A stretch of DNA of 64,000 nucleotides from an uncultured Chlorobiaceae bacterium (GCA_903869365.1 CAIPYV010000114.1:1-64000), one strand, 5' to 3'. Counted from the stretch's first letter, positions 44,996 through 55,235 are shown. Notes: generated by a model from the sequence alone, not told the origin. Program-made: numbers and translations.

Positions 44996-46336
44996 TTATA
45001 TGCTGTACATTTTCAAGCGACGGTAAAGTGTTGCTTCGCTGATTCCCAGAAGCTCCGCAGCAGCTCTTCTGTTACCAGTTGTCTGATGAAGGGCTTTACG
45101 GATTGCATCTTTTTCATGAGAAGCAATGCTTGCAGGTTTATCGGTCTCAACGAATTTTTCCTCCTCTGGTGCAGCGTAAAGATTGATCGAGAGGCTCTCC
45201 CTTCCCATAACATCGCCATGAGAGATGGTCAAGGCGCCCCTGACAACGTTTTCCAGTTCACGGATATTCCCTGGCCACTCAAACGCACACAAAGCACTTA
45301 TTGCACTCTCTGAAAACCGTTTGGAAGGATACCCTTCATGGATAAATTTATTGATAAAATAATCACACAAAAGAGGTATATCCGAACGATGCTCTCGTAA
45401 TGGCGGAGCATAAATTGTTATTGCATTAAGCCTATAATAGAGATCCTGGCGAAAAGTCCCTTTTTTGACTGCCTCAGTAAGGTTGCAGTTCGTCGCTGCA
45501 ATAATTCTGATATCGACTGGATATATTTTTGTATCCCCAACGGGTTTTACCGCACGTTCCTGAAGAGTCCGCAGCAATTTTACCTGCATCGACAAGGGAA
45601 GTTCGCCGATTTCATCAAGAAAAAGTGTTCCTTTATCAGCAGAGCGGATCATCCCGAGTGTGTTGCGGTCTGCGCCGGTAAACGCACCCTTTGAGTGGCC
45701 GAACAGTTCACTTTCGATAATACTGTCATTAATTGCAGCACAATCCACAGGGATGAAGACTTCATTGTTTCTTGCACTTTGAGCATGTATTGCACGCGCA
45801 ATCAACTCTTTTCCAGTTCCGCTTTCACCCTGAAGCAGAATAGTTGTCCCTGTAGGCGCTATTTTTAACAACAACTGCTTTAGCTTATATATTTCAGGGG
45901 AATCGCCAACTAATCCCTTAAAGTCAAAGGTGCTTAAAGGTGAGTTGTCGAAAGCAGCTTTTTTATGTTCAACATGTTTATGTACCGGTGATTTTGTAAA
46001 GGATAAAGTCCCTTCAGACGCCAGGATATTGTTCAGATATTCAGCAGGCAGTGTAGTATAAGCTCTTAGGGTTGAGTTTAACTCATCATGATTGCTGAAA
46101 AACATCACCTTTTTGGCCCCATGCTTTTCCATTGCTTGCTGGACAAACGGAAAAATCTCTTGACCTCTCCCATTCAAGACCATCAGGATCATGTCAATTC
46201 GCTCTACAGCTATCAGATATTCTGCCTCGACCGTGCTTTCAGCAAACACAATCTTCAGATGAGGCCACTCCCTGGTAATCAAACCAAAGAGGTCTCTGTT
46301 TTTTTTTTCACTGACAACAAGTATGGTCGAAGACAT
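44996..46336 (-). CDS. Sigma-54-dependent transcriptional activator (NtrC family, Fis HTH)
   Basis: An enhancer-binding AAA+ regulator of about 446 aa. The N-terminal 130 residues resemble a receiver, but beta-3 ends in MVLNGRG, with Asn in place of the phospho-acceptor Asp. The central domain has Walker A GESGTGKE and the sigma-54 contact loop GAFTGA (residues 170-177 and 217-222 from ATG 46336), then TLFLDEIGELP. The C-terminal Fis helix-turn-helix is GNRRAAAELLGISEATLYRRLK. An in-frame TTG at 46345 is an alternative start. It ends the regulatory operon 46.3-51.7 kb and lies just before the candidate sigma-54 promoter it may serve. Confidence 0.93.
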   Translation of the reverse strand: MSSTILVVSEKKNRDLFGLITREWPHLKIVFAESTVEAEYLIAVERIDMILMVLNGRGQEIFPFVQQAMEKHGAKKVMFFSNHDELNSTLRAYTTLPAEYLNNILASEGTLSFTKSPVHKHVEHKKAAFDNSPLSTFDFKGLVGDSPEIYKLKQLLLKIAPTGTTILLQGESGTGKELIARAIHAQSARNNEVFIPVDCAAINDSIIESELFGHSKGAFTGADRNTLGMIRSADKGTLFLDEIGELPLSMQVKLLRTLQERAVKPVGDTKIYPVDIRIIAATNCNLTEAVKKGTFRQDLYYRLNAITIYAPPLREHRSDIPLLCDYFINKFIHEGYPSKRFSESAISALCAFEWPGNIRELENVVRGALTISHGDVMGRESLSINLYAAPEEEKFVETDKPASIASHEKDAIRKALHQTTGNRRAAAELLGISEATLYRRLKMYSI

Positions 46337-46348
46337 TTCCCTCAAACG

Positions 46349-47998
46349 TTACGTAATAATTTCTGTTTTATCCCCAATACGGATAACGATGCAGGTAGCA
46401 TCATCATCCAACATCCCCTTATCGCTTGTCGAAAAAACGGTAGCTCTTATTTTTTCCACCAAAATATCTGGATGCATATGATGATTTTCCAAAATAAGAT
46501 CATGAAGCCGTTCTGTACCGAACAATGAGCCATCGGGCAGGCTGCTTTCTGTGATGCCATCAGAATAAAGTACTATAATATCGTCTTTTTTCACCGAAAA
46601 GGAGAGAGACTCGTAGTTCTGTTTTTTTATCATACCAATCGGCAGGTTTTCTCCTTTGAGGAACGTGCAATTTTCCGTATCGGCATGAAAATGGATAATC
46701 GGGGGGTGTCCGCAGTCGACTATTGAGAGTTGTCCTGATTCAAGGTCGATCCTTACATAGAGCAATGTTGCAAAGGTACCCAGAGCTATCAGCTCCTTGA
46801 TGCAGAGTTCATGAACACCGGCCACGATATCCGACAATGCAGGAAGTGCCCGGTGTAGGTATTTTATCTGCGCAAGTACTTTAAGAAAGAGCGATTTAAT
46901 GCCGGCACCGATCAGAGCAGGTTGCAGGCCGTGCCCCATGACATCACCGATGAGTATGTCTATGTGATGATGGTCGAGAATAATAAAATCAGTAAAATCA
47001 CCGTCAAGATGACCTGAGGTCACCATCATCCGGCTGATGGTGACTCCTTGTATGCTATCCGGAACAGTGCTTTGCAGCAGTTTTTTTTCAATTTCCGACT
47101 CAAACTCTTTCTGCATGTTCTCGAAATGCAATCGACTTTTTTCTGCCTCAACCCTTGCGGTAATATTTCTGGCAACAATGACCGTGCGGGGTATGTCACC
47201 AATTGGAACGCACCCGCTTGTTATCTCAAGAGGTACAGAAGTGCCGTTTTTTTTCAGCCCTTCAATTTGATGCACTGATTGTCCTTCAAAATCAGGAATT
47301 TTTCCGGAAGGCATTTCACACAAGGCATCAATGTCGTATTTCGGAGAGTCTGGTGAAATCAGCTCCATAAAATTCTGTCCGAGATAAGTATCGCGGCTGA
47401 ATCCGAACAAGTTTTCTGCCATAATATTCCGGTACATGATTTTTCCATCATTATTGAGCATAAATACAGCGTCATGTAAGGCATCCGTCATTGAACGGAA
47501 TTCCTCTTCGCTCCGCTGCAATTTTTTTGCCATAATGCTGAGAGTCTCATTTGCTTTGGTCAGCTCCTGGTTTTTTATTGAAAGTTCCTCGACAAGCCTT
47601 TCCCGCTCTGCTTTCAAGCAATAATAATCAATCGTATCATTCAGTATTTTTTTGAAAGAAGTCGGGTCAACAGGCTTTGGAACAAATCGGAACACTTCAC
47701 CTTTATTGATAGATTCGATAATCGAATCGATATCCTGAGAACCGCTTAATATAAGCCGGACGATATCCGGATTGAGCTGTTTTACTTTGCTTATCAGATC
47801 AAGACCGTTCATTTCCGGCATTCGAAGGTCTGAAACAATTATGGAAACAGGATGGGCTGCAATAAGTTCAAGTGCTTTGATCCCATTTTCAGCAAACAGC
47901 TTATTGTAGCTCTCTTTACGCAGAAATCTGTTTATTGAGCTGAGAATGTCTGATTCATCATCAACAAAGAGGATGGTGATCTTACTGTTGTTGATCAT
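46349..47998 (-). CDS. Response regulator with PAS and PP2C (SpoIIE) phosphatase domains
   Basis: A 549-residue three-domain protein. The receiver (residues 7-125) has the DDE pocket and phospho-acceptor Asp57 in VSDLRMPEMNG. A coiled coil follows, then a PAS domain (about 165-280). The C-terminal PP2C phosphatase (about 320-545) has metal-site motifs IGDVMGHG and DDDATCIVIRIG. Such RsbU/SpoIIE-like enzymes dephosphorylate STAS proteins; two STAS genes lie downstream. I chose ATG 47998, which overlaps the histidine kinase stop by ATGA; the frame extends to a TTG at 48058. It is a paralogue of the protein at 50054. Confidence 0.93.
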   Translation of the reverse strand: MINNSKITILFVDDESDILSSINRFLRKESYNKLFAENGIKALELIAAHPVSIIVSDLRMPEMNGLDLISKVKQLNPDIVRLILSGSQDIDSIIESINKGEVFRFVPKPVDPTSFKKILNDTIDYYCLKAERERLVEELSIKNQELTKANETLSIMAKKLQRSEEEFRSMTDALHDAVFMLNNDGKIMYRNIMAENLFGFSRDTYLGQNFMELISPDSPKYDIDALCEMPSGKIPDFEGQSVHQIEGLKKNGTSVPLEITSGCVPIGDIPRTVIVARNITARVEAEKSRLHFENMQKEFESEIEKKLLQSTVPDSIQGVTISRMMVTSGHLDGDFTDFIILDHHHIDILIGDVMGHGLQPALIGAGIKSLFLKVLAQIKYLHRALPALSDIVAGVHELCIKELIALGTFATLLYVRIDLESGQLSIVDCGHPPIIHFHADTENCTFLKGENLPIGMIKKQNYESLSFSVKKDDIIVLYSDGITESSLPDGSLFGTERLHDLILENHHMHPDILVEKIRATVFSTSDKGMLDDDATCIVIRIGDKTEIIT

Positions 47999-50061
47999 TG
48001 TGATTTGTGTTTTATGGGGAGCATGATGGTAAAAGTGGTGCCGCCAACATCCGGGCAATGTACGTCGAGAGTTCCGTTATGTTTATGGACTATAATGTCA
48101 TAGGAGATACTGAGCCCGAGTCCAGTTCCTTTTCCAGGCTCCTTGGTGGTAAAAAAAGGCTCAAAAACGTGTTCCTGAACGGCAGCCGGAATACCCGGTC
48201 CGTCATCGGCAAAGGAGCAGTAGATATTGTTGCCGTCATGCCATGTTTGAATAAGAATTTTACCCTTTGATGCCCTTTTTTGTGACGCAATGGCATGAGC
48301 ACTGTTGATAATCAGGTTGAGAAAAACCTGATTGATCTGTTCCGGATTGCAGAGTATCTGTGGCAGTTCTTCAAATTTTGTTTCAATATTAGCATAGTCG
48401 CGGTATTCGTTTTTTGCAATAATAAGTGTATCCCTGATTCCTTTGTTGATGTCGAAAGGCACTCTTTCATCAGAGGCATGCCTGAATGAAAAGTTTCGCA
48501 TGCTCGCGATTATTTTTGTAATACGCTCAAACCCGCGCTGTGATTCGGTAAAAATAGTTGGAATATCTTTAATAAGCAGATCGATAGCGCATTCCGCTTC
48601 CTGCTGGTGCAGATGATCCAGGTCTTCATCAGAGATGGTTTTCTGCTTAACTTTTTGGATCACATCGCGGTAAGCCTGGAGCAGTATCTGAAGATCGGCT
48701 ACATTATCCTCTAATGTTGCAAAATTAATTTTTACAAAATTGATAGGGTTATTCAGTTCATGGGCGATTCCTGCTGCAAGCTGACCAATTGATGCAAGTT
48801 TTTCCTGCTGGATCATTTGCTGGTGTCTTATTTCAAGATCTCTGGTACGTTCTTCAATTCTCTGCTCCAATGTCCTGTTAAGCTGCTGCAGGTTTGCCTC
48901 GGCCTCTTTGCGTTCGCTGATGTCGAGCACAATGCCTCGGATGCCGACGGGTTTTTCGTTTTCGATAATCCGTGAGGTATAAACAAGTATAGGGAAAGAA
49001 GAGCCATCTTTTTTCCTGCCGGTATATTCATGATGATCAAACGGAATATTGTTTAATCGGAGTTTCATGTTGTTCACGACTTTTTCCCGATCTTCCGGTA
49101 TAAAGAGCATGAGAGCTTTAACACCGTTTTGTAAATCCTCTTTTGTGTATCCGAAAGTTTCAAAACCCATGCTGTTCGTGTAGGTAATCCAGCCATCAAG
49201 GTCCATTTCAAAGATGGTTTGCGGAAGAAGATCAGCCAGATCATGAAACCTCATTTGGCTGGCAGCGAGTTCAGTCAGTTTCTTTCTGTACTCTGTAATA
49301 TCCTGCTTGATGCCGATGAAGTGAGAGATTTTATTGTTGGTGCCAGTGATTGGGCTGATAGTGGCCAGTTCCTGGTAGAGCTCCCCGCTTTTCTTCTTGT
49401 TTACTAATTCTCCTTTCCAAATATTCCCTGATAAAATGGTTGCCCAGAGTTTGTTATAAAAAGTTGCTGAATGTTCTCCAGATTTCAGAATATTCGGTGT
49501 TTTGCCTATAGCTTCTTTTTCAGTATATCCGGAAATTGAAGTAAATGCCGGATTGACATATTTTATAATTCCACGGATGTCAGTTATGATAATGGATAGT
49601 GGATTTTGTGAGATAGCAGAGAAAAAGAGTTTGAAGTTTTTCCGGAGTTCCGATTCGGCTAGAACATTCTTTATCGTGATGGCAAGTTTATCTGGATTGA
49701 GGGGTTTTATTAAAAAGTCGTAAGCCCCCATTTTAAGAGACTCGACAGCCTGCTCAATATCACTTGAACCTGAAATCATGATGACTGGGATAGTAAAATG
49801 ATGATCTCGGAGATAGGAAAGAACTTCTATGCCATTTTTTCCCTCCATATGAAGGTCGAGAAGCAGAAGATCGATCTGATGAGTGTTTATAATCTCTATG
49901 CAGCCATTTCCATCCGAGGCCATCATACAATGTTGGCCCAGCTTTTTGATGATACTGGATAAAAGGGTACGTATAACCTTACTGTCATCAACTACAAGGA
50001 TGGTAGCTTTCTCTTCAGGGTCTTGCATGTTTCCGTGTAGGTTAAGGGTTAAATTACCCAT
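47995..50061 (-). CDS. Hybrid sensor histidine kinase with N-terminal receiver and two PAS domains
   Basis: A 688-residue cytoplasmic kinase with no membrane segment. The receiver (residues 20-135) has Asp69 in LLLLDLHMEG. PAS 1 is near 148-260 and PAS 2 near 275-385. A coiled coil follows (AEANLQQLNRTLEQRIEERTR in pieces). The H-box is IAHELNNPINFV, the N-box NLIINSAHAIA and the G boxes DDGPGIP and GTGLGLSI. It lies between two REC-PAS-PP2C genes and overlaps both (4 and 8 bases). It probably phosphorylates their receivers, giving a sensor-to-phosphatase pathway. The PAS ligand is unknown. Confidence 0.93.
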   Translation of the reverse strand: MGNLTLNLHGNMQDPEEKATILVVDDSKVIRTLLSSIIKKLGQHCMMASDGNGCIEIINTHQIDLLLLDLHMEGKNGIEVLSYLRDHHFTIPVIMISGSSDIEQAVESLKMGAYDFLIKPLNPDKLAITIKNVLAESELRKNFKLFFSAISQNPLSIIITDIRGIIKYVNPAFTSISGYTEKEAIGKTPNILKSGEHSATFYNKLWATILSGNIWKGELVNKKKSGELYQELATISPITGTNNKISHFIGIKQDITEYRKKLTELAASQMRFHDLADLLPQTIFEMDLDGWITYTNSMGFETFGYTKEDLQNGVKALMLFIPEDREKVVNNMKLRLNNIPFDHHEYTGRKKDGSSFPILVYTSRIIENEKPVGIRGIVLDISERKEAEANLQQLNRTLEQRIEERTRDLEIRHQQMIQQEKLASIGQLAAGIAHELNNPINFVKINFATLEDNVADLQILLQAYRDVIQKVKQKTISDEDLDHLHQQEAECAIDLLIKDIPTIFTESQRGFERITKIIASMRNFSFRHASDERVPFDINKGIRDTLIIAKNEYRDYANIETKFEELPQILCNPEQINQVFLNLIINSAHAIASQKRASKGKILIQTWHDGNNIYCSFADDGPGIPAAVQEHVFEPFFTTKEPGKGTGLGLSISYDIIVHKHNGTLDVHCPDVGGTTFTIMLPIKHKSQ

Positions 50062-51721
50062 TTGATTTTCCGATACGAATGACGATGCAGGTCAGATCGT
50101 CTTCGAAGGTATTTTGACCAGTAAAGGCACAGACAGTTTCATGAATTTTTTCAACGATTTCAGATGGTTCTAGCTCATGATACGTCAGAATTAATTCGGA
50201 AAGCCGCTCTATGCCAAATAACGTGTTATCTGGGGAGCGGCTTTCAGTAAGTCCGTCAGAGAAAAGAACAATAAGATCATTCTTTTCTATAGGGAATGAA
50301 ACCGATCGATAGTCGGCCTGTTCAGTCCAGCCAATAGGCAGGTTATACCCCTTGATAAACACCCTGTTTTTTGTCCTCGCATTAAAATGAATGATTGGAT
50401 TATGTCCGCAATCAACAGTGGTAAGCTCTCCTGCGTCAAGATTTATGCGAATAAACGAGGCTGTAGCGTAGGTCTCAAGTTCAATCAGTTCCGCAATGAT
50501 CTCTTCATGGACTCCGGCAACGATATCTTGCAGTAAAGCCAGCTTATTGTATTGAAAGTTCTTTTGCGCCGCGATTTTCATGATAAGGGACCTCAAGCCA
50601 GCCCCGACCAAAGCTGACATTATGCCATGTCCCATGACATCACCAATAACCAGATCAATCAGTTGTTCAGAATAAGTAATCATGACCGTAAAGTCACCAT
50701 CAAGATGACCAGAGGAAATCATAATACGGCTGATTGTAATCTCTTGCAGTATTTTTGAAAATTGGCCCTGCAGCAACTTCTTTTCGATTTGAGCCTCAAG
50801 CTCTTGCTGCAGTCTTATGTACTCCGTTCTGCTTTTTTCTTCTCTGATCCGTGAAGTAATATCTCTTGCAATGATAACAGTCTTGCAGACACCATCGATC
50901 ATGACCGTGCCCGTTGTTGCCTCCATTGGTATTTCGCTCAAGTCTTTTGTTAATGCAGTGAATCGCCGGACCTGATATTGATGATTTTCTCCAGAGCTTT
51001 TAGGAGAAAAATCGCAGATGAAATTAATAAAAGCGACTCCCTCATCCCCCATAGCAATAAGTTCTTCAAACTTGATTGAACGCAACTCATCATCCGTGAA
51101 GCCGAAAAGATTTTTTGCGGCACTATTGGTATAACTGATGAATCCCTGCTCATCAATCATGAAAATTGGGTCAAGAGCGGCATCATTCATGGAACGAAAC
51201 TCGATTTCACGTTCTCGCAACTCCTCTGTCATAGCATTGAGCGATTCATTAGACCAGGAGAGTTGCTTGTTGTTCATCTCAAGTTGAGCTTGCAGATGCC
51301 GGTGTTCAGTTTTCAAAAAATAATACTCGATGCAGTCGTTTATTATTCGTTTAAGCAGTTCCGGGTCAACTGGTTTTGAAATAAATCGAAAAACTTCACC
51401 TGTATTGATGGCATCAATAATCATCGCGATATCTTCTGTTCCGCTGAGAATAACGCGTATAATATCAGGATGTTTAGTTTTTAATTGCTGGATCAGTTCC
51501 AATCCGGTTATTTCCGGCATTCTAAGATCGGTGATAACAATCTGACAGTTGATCAATTCAAGCAGTTCAAGAGCTTGCAGCCCGCTGGAAGCCAGATGTG
51601 TCTTATAGGGCCCCTTGCGCAGAAAGCGTTGTAAAGCAGAGAGAGCATTGTCTTCGTCATCGACAATGAGGATGCTTATATCAGCAATATTTTTTATGAA
51701 CTGATCGTTGTTATTGTGCAT
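50054..51721 (-). CDS. Response regulator with PAS and PP2C (SpoIIE) phosphatase domains
   Basis: A paralogue of the protein at 46349 with the same order: receiver with Asp65 in VITDLRMPEITG, coiled coil, PAS (about 170-290) and PP2C (about 335-550) with IGDVMGHG and DDLTCIVIRIG. The two share long similar stretches such as GEVFRF and KPVDP after the receiver, so a tandem duplication around the kinase gene is likely. I chose ATG 51721; a TTG precedes it. It is the first gene of the regulatory operon, so its promoter should lie in the 377-base gap upstream. The targets are probably one or both STAS proteins. Confidence 0.93.
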   Translation of the reverse strand: MHNNNDQFIKNIADISILIVDDEDNALSALQRFLRKGPYKTHLASSGLQALELLELINCQIVITDLRMPEITGLELIQQLKTKHPDIIRVILSGTEDIAMIIDAINTGEVFRFISKPVDPELLKRIINDCIEYYFLKTEHRHLQAQLEMNNKQLSWSNESLNAMTEELREREIEFRSMNDAALDPIFMIDEQGFISYTNSAAKNLFGFTDDELRSIKFEELIAMGDEGVAFINFICDFSPKSSGENHQYQVRRFTALTKDLSEIPMEATTGTVMIDGVCKTVIIARDITSRIREEKSRTEYIRLQQELEAQIEKKLLQGQFSKILQEITISRIMISSGHLDGDFTVMITYSEQLIDLVIGDVMGHGIMSALVGAGLRSLIMKIAAQKNFQYNKLALLQDIVAGVHEEIIAELIELETYATASFIRINLDAGELTTVDCGHNPIIHFNARTKNRVFIKGYNLPIGWTEQADYRSVSFPIEKNDLIVLFSDGLTESRSPDNTLFGIERLSELILTYHELEPSEIVEKIHETVCAFTGQNTFEDDLTCIVIRIGKSNG

Positions 51722-51724
51722 CAA

Positions 51725-52101
51725 ATTGAGCTATCTGATTAAAATATATTATGTTACTACAGGGTATTCCAAACAGATAATCTCTTCAGAGTGCTCCACG
51801 GGAGCGCCTCAATCTGCATTCATGCTCTATACCTGTTTCATAAATATAAAATGGGCAGGGGAAATATCTCTTTTTTCTTTCAGAATTAATATGCATTCCA
51901 CCATGGAAAATAGATCATATTAGGTTATAAACGCCTCTTTTTGTAACAAGGCTGATCTTGGTTGATAGGAAATTGCCAGAGAATAAAATATGGTAACCTT
52001 TTTTTTGGGTGCTCCCCAGGGCATAAAAAAAAGGAGCCTTACGGCTCCTTTTTCATATTGTAACCTAACGGGAAGAAAGAACAGGGAAGAAAATTTTTTG
52101 T
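51725..52101. other. Non-coding gap with terminator and likely promoter of the regulatory operon
   Basis: A 377-base gap between the divergently placed ends of the regulatory operon (start at 51721) and the TorF-like gene (stop at 52102), both on the - strand. It contains the terminator at 52028-52053. The remainder is AT-rich and presumably holds the promoter of the regulatory operon; no sigma-54 pattern, tRNA or convincing gene was seen. Confidence 0.5.
52028..52053 (-). terminator. Intrinsic terminator after the TorF-like gene
   Basis: A perfect 11-bp stem AAAAAGGAGCC/GGCTCCTTTTT with loop TTAC. On the - strand it ends in a T-run, so it terminates the gene that stops at 52102. Confidence 0.9.
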
Positions 52102-52785
52102 TTAAAACGATGCCATAAAGGCAAAATTAGCTTGCTTGGTGTCAGGGTTGTAGGTGTATGAGCCGGTGTATTTGTCTTTAGAGACTGAAAATCCTACATT
52201 GACGACTTTAAAACCGGTTCCTCCTGTTGATGCAGCATATTCCACTTCGTTACCTGCACCTACTACAACTTTTCCTGTATATCCGTCCTTGTCGTATACC
52301 TTGTAACCCGCCTCGATATACTTGGCATGGTCATAATGATTTCCTGCAAAGTTGTAAGCGGCAAGAAGGCTGAGATTGTCCTGTGCATAGGCCAGGCTGA
52401 CCTCTGCATTGTTTGGCCCATCATTTTTGAAGCTGAAAGCATCACCGTTGGAGGTGAATGGAGATGGGATATAGTAATCAGTAACGGTCACGCTGAAAGG
52501 GCCGGCTGGCAGGGTTACATAAAAGTCGGTTTCCTGATAACGGTAAGAACTCGAATTGCTGGTTATAGCATAAGAACCCCAGGCACCGAGCACAAGGCCG
52601 CTATCTTTGAAGGTATAGCTCAGGGCTGGCTGGATAGCAGGGGAGTTGCCGATATCACTGCCCCTCCAAACATAGCTGCTGACGAGATCTGTACCGATTT
52701 TAAACCCGTCCGCTGCTTGGGCTGTACCGCTTAATCCTGCAAACAATGCTACGGTAAGGCTTAAAAATTTTGCTGTTTTTTTCAT
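52102..52785 (-). CDS. TorF family putative outer-membrane porin
   Basis: A 227-residue outer-membrane beta-barrel-like protein. The signal peptide (KKTAKFLSLTVALFAGLSGTAQA) is followed by amphipathic strands such as IGTDLVSSYVWRGSDIGNSPAIQP, the typical start of the TorF/TIGR02001 family, and ends in an aromatic residue (FMASF). I chose ATG 52785 because AGGAG (52793-52797) lies at good spacing and the signal peptide begins there; the frame extends to 52854. Transport substrate is unknown. It is monocistronic, with a terminator downstream, and divergent from the RsbW-like gene at 53026. Confidence 0.85.
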   Translation of the reverse strand: MKKTAKFLSLTVALFAGLSGTAQAADGFKIGTDLVSSYVWRGSDIGNSPAIQPALSYTFKDSGLVLGAWGSYAITSNSSSYRYQETDFYVTLPAGPFSVTVTDYYIPSPFTSNGDAFSFKNDGPNNAEVSLAYAQDNLSLLAAYNFAGNHYDHAKYIEAGYKVYDKDGYTGKVVVGAGNEVEYAASTGGTGFKVVNVGFSVSKDKYTGSYTYNPDTKQANFAFMASF

Positions 52786-53025
52786 TGCGTTACTCCTGGT
52801 TCTGTTTTTTTTCAGTTGTGTGTTATCATTCGTGGTATTGTTACCGTGATCCATAAAAAATACTTTCGCATTCTTTATATGACCCTCTTAGTAAAATATA
52901 AATTTTTTATAAAAAAATACAAAAAAGTAATAAAATATTAGGTGCATTAGTTTAGTGTGTTAAAAAATGAAGGTTGAAACGATTTTTCTGAGTTTGTTTG
53001 TCCAGCTGTATCATTGTAACTTTAC

Positions 53026-53469
53026 ATGACATCTGATCGCCATCGAAACGCTATCAATGACATGAAACGGTTTGAAATTGAACTATCCGGCAGATATTCG
53101 CAGTATAATACGCTGTATGATTTTATTAAGTCGATCACCGAGAGAGAGGGATATACACAGGCGTTTATAGATGGGCTTCAGCTTTCCATGAAAGAAGCGT
53201 TTGTCAATGCAGTCAAACATGGCAACCGAGAGCGAGACGATCTGAGCGTATTCTGTACCGTTATCGTTACAGAGCACTCGCTTCAGGTCTGCATCAGGGA
53301 CTGCGGTAAAGGGTTTAATCCTTCTTCTCTACCGAACCCCACCGATTCCAGATATCTTTTACATCCAACAGGAAGAGGAGTACATATCATCAGGAGTATC
53401 GCCGAAATAATCACTCTTGAATGTGATAACGATGGTTCTACCTTGCGGTTGCATTATATTCCCTACTGA
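53026..53469 (+). CDS. RsbW-like ATP-binding anti-sigma regulatory protein
   Basis: A 147-residue HATPase_c_2 protein. The N-box EAFVNAVKHGN is at residues 57-67, the G1 box DCGKGF at 92-97 and the G2 box TGRGVHII near 115-122. All are canonical, unlike the divergent paralogue at 40162, so this copy is likely the active serine kinase. It is not in the polysaccharide operon; it lies 40 bases before pgi on the + strand. It may act on the STAS proteins encoded at 40620 and 42347. No sigma factor gene is adjacent, so the final target may be something other than sigma. Confidence 0.88.
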   Translation: MTSDRHRNAINDMKRFEIELSGRYSQYNTLYDFIKSITEREGYTQAFIDGLQLSMKEAFVNAVKHGNRERDDLSVFCTVIVTEHSLQVCIRDCGKGFNPSSLPNPTDSRYLLHPTGRGVHIIRSIAEIITLECDNDGSTLRLHYIPY

Positions 53470-53508
53470 GAATTCAGTTATCCTCACTATTCTGCTTAAT
53501 TATTTTTA

Positions 53509-55209
53509 ATGAAAAATATTATGGATCTATCACGAAGCGCAGCATGGAGCGCCCTTGTGTCCCACAAGCAAGAAATTGATGCATTGCATATCAGGGAGCT
53601 CTTCATTGAAGACGATACACGTTTTAAACGGTTTTCAGTTTCCTGCGGTGATCTTCTGCTTGACTATTCAAAAAACAGGATTACCTCTCAGACCATAGAG
53701 CTGCTTCTGGAACTGGCTCGTTCTGCAGGACTTGAAAAAAAGCGGGCAGAGATGTTTAACGGGGATGCCATCAATTTTACTGAACACCGTTCGGTACTTC
53801 ATACTGCCCTTCGCAGACCACCAGGTTATTCACTTGAAATTGATGGGCTGGAGATTTCGGAGGAAATCGCCGATGTACTTCACCAGATGCAGGCCTGCTG
53901 TGAGCGAGTGATATCGGGCGCATGGAAGGGATACACAGGACATACAATGACTGATATCGTCAATATAGGTATCGGTGGTTCTGATCTTGGGCCCTGTATG
54001 GTTACCGAGGCGCTTCGCCCCTTTGCACATGGAGGGCTTCAGGTACATTTTGTCTCCAATATCGACGGAACCCATATAAGCGAGACACTGAAAAAGCTCA
54101 ATCCAGAAACGACACTTTTCATTATTGCTTCAAAAACATTCACTACCCAGGAAACACTGACCAATGCAATGAGTGCTCGCGAATGGTTTCTGACTCATGC
54201 GGTCGATGAATCACATATCTCCAGTCACTTTATTGCAGTTTCAACCAACCGCGAAAAAGTTGTCGAATTCGGCATTGACGAAGCAAACATGTTCCGTTTC
54301 TGGGATTGGGTTGGTGGACGTTACTCCCTTTGGTCATCCATTGGACTGTCCATAGCACTTTATCTTGGTTTTGACCGTTTTCAAGAGCTGCTCAATGGGG
54401 CTTATGCAATGGACAAACATTTTCAACATGAGCCTTTTGAACGGAATATTCCGGTTTTGCTTGCCTTGCTCGGTATCTGGTACAACAATTTTTTCGGAGT
54501 TTCATCACACGCAGTCATTCCCTACGATCAGTATATGCACCGCTTTCCAGCCTATCTCCAGCAGCTTGATATGGAGAGCAACGGCAAGCGCGTTAACCGT
54601 GAAGGCACTTCAGTGGAGTATGCTACAGGCCCGGTGATATGGGGTGAACCAGGAACCAATTCCCAGCATGCATTTTTTCAGCTTCTGCATCAGGGTGCAA
54701 ATTTTATTCCAGCCGATTTTATCGTACCGCTTAAAACTCAGAACCCGATCGGGGAGCATCACGATATCCTTCTTGCAAACTGTTTTGCACAGACAGAAGC
54801 TCTCATGAAAGGCAAAAACGATCAGGAGGTTCGTCGTGAACTTGAGACCGCAGGCTGTGATCAATCGGAACTCAATGCACTGCTTCCACACAAAGTATTT
54901 CCCGGAAACAGGCCGACGAATACTATTCTTCTCAACGAAGTTAATCCGTTTACTCTCGGAAGCCTCATTGCCATGTATGAACACAAGGTCTTTGTGCAGG
55001 GAATTATCTGGGATGTCAATTCCTTCGACCAATGGGGTGTCGAGCTTGGAAAACAGCTTGCCAAAACTATTTTTCCTGAACTTCAGGGGAATGAAACAGT
55101 TACTGCTCATGATGCTTCAACCAATGCTCTGATCAATACCTATCGAGAGTTCCGTTTGAAGGGAAAAACCTCAGGAAGTCCACAGCTCTCATTTTTTGAT
55201 GAAATTTGA
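53509..55209 (+). CDS. pgi: Glucose-6-phosphate isomerase
   Basis: Interconverts glucose 6-phosphate and fructose 6-phosphate; here it links central carbon flow to sugar-nucleotide supply. The 566-residue length is normal for the long bacterial form. The first SIS domain has [14 protein letters not shown] (near 147-160) and the family signatures [17 protein letters not shown] (near 205-221) and [22 protein letters not shown] (near 377-398) are present. Start ATG 53509 or 53521 are both possible. A strong terminator follows at 55236-55271. Confidence 0.96.
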   Translation: MKNIMDLSRSAAWSALVSHKQEIDALHIRELFIEDDTRFKRFSVSCGDLLLDYSKNRITSQTIELLLELARSAGLEKKRAEMFNGDAINFTEHRSVLHTALRRPPGYSLEIDGLEISEEIADVLHQMQACCERVISGAWKGYTGHTMTDIVNIGIGGSDLGPCMVTEALRPFAHGGLQVHFVSNIDGTHISETLKKLNPETTLFIIASKTFTTQETLTNAMSAREWFLTHAVDESHISSHFIAVSTNREKVVEFGIDEANMFRFWDWVGGRYSLWSSIGLSIALYLGFDRFQELLNGAYAMDKHFQHEPFERNIPVLLALLGIWYNNFFGVSSHAVIPYDQYMHRFPAYLQQLDMESNGKRVNREGTSVEYATGPVIWGEPGTNSQHAFFQLLHQGANFIPADFIVPLKTQNPIGEHHDILLANCFAQTEALMKGKNDQEVRRELETAGCDQSELNALLPHKVFPGNRPTNTILLNEVNPFTLGSLIAMYEHKVFVQGIIWDVNSFDQWGVELGKQLAKTIFPELQGNETVTAHDASTNALINTYREFRLKGKTSGSPQLSFFDEI

Positions 55210-55235
55210 TTAACTTTTCACCAAATTCACCATGT

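Noticed and set aside
44821-45042. Small + strand frame starting with GTG in the regulatory gap
   Set aside because: It overlaps the sigma-54 promoter candidate and the end of the activator gene; no domain features.
51708-51923. 71-codon + strand frame in the gap before the regulatory operon
   Set aside because: No ribosome-binding site or protein pattern; it starts inside the phosphatase gene.
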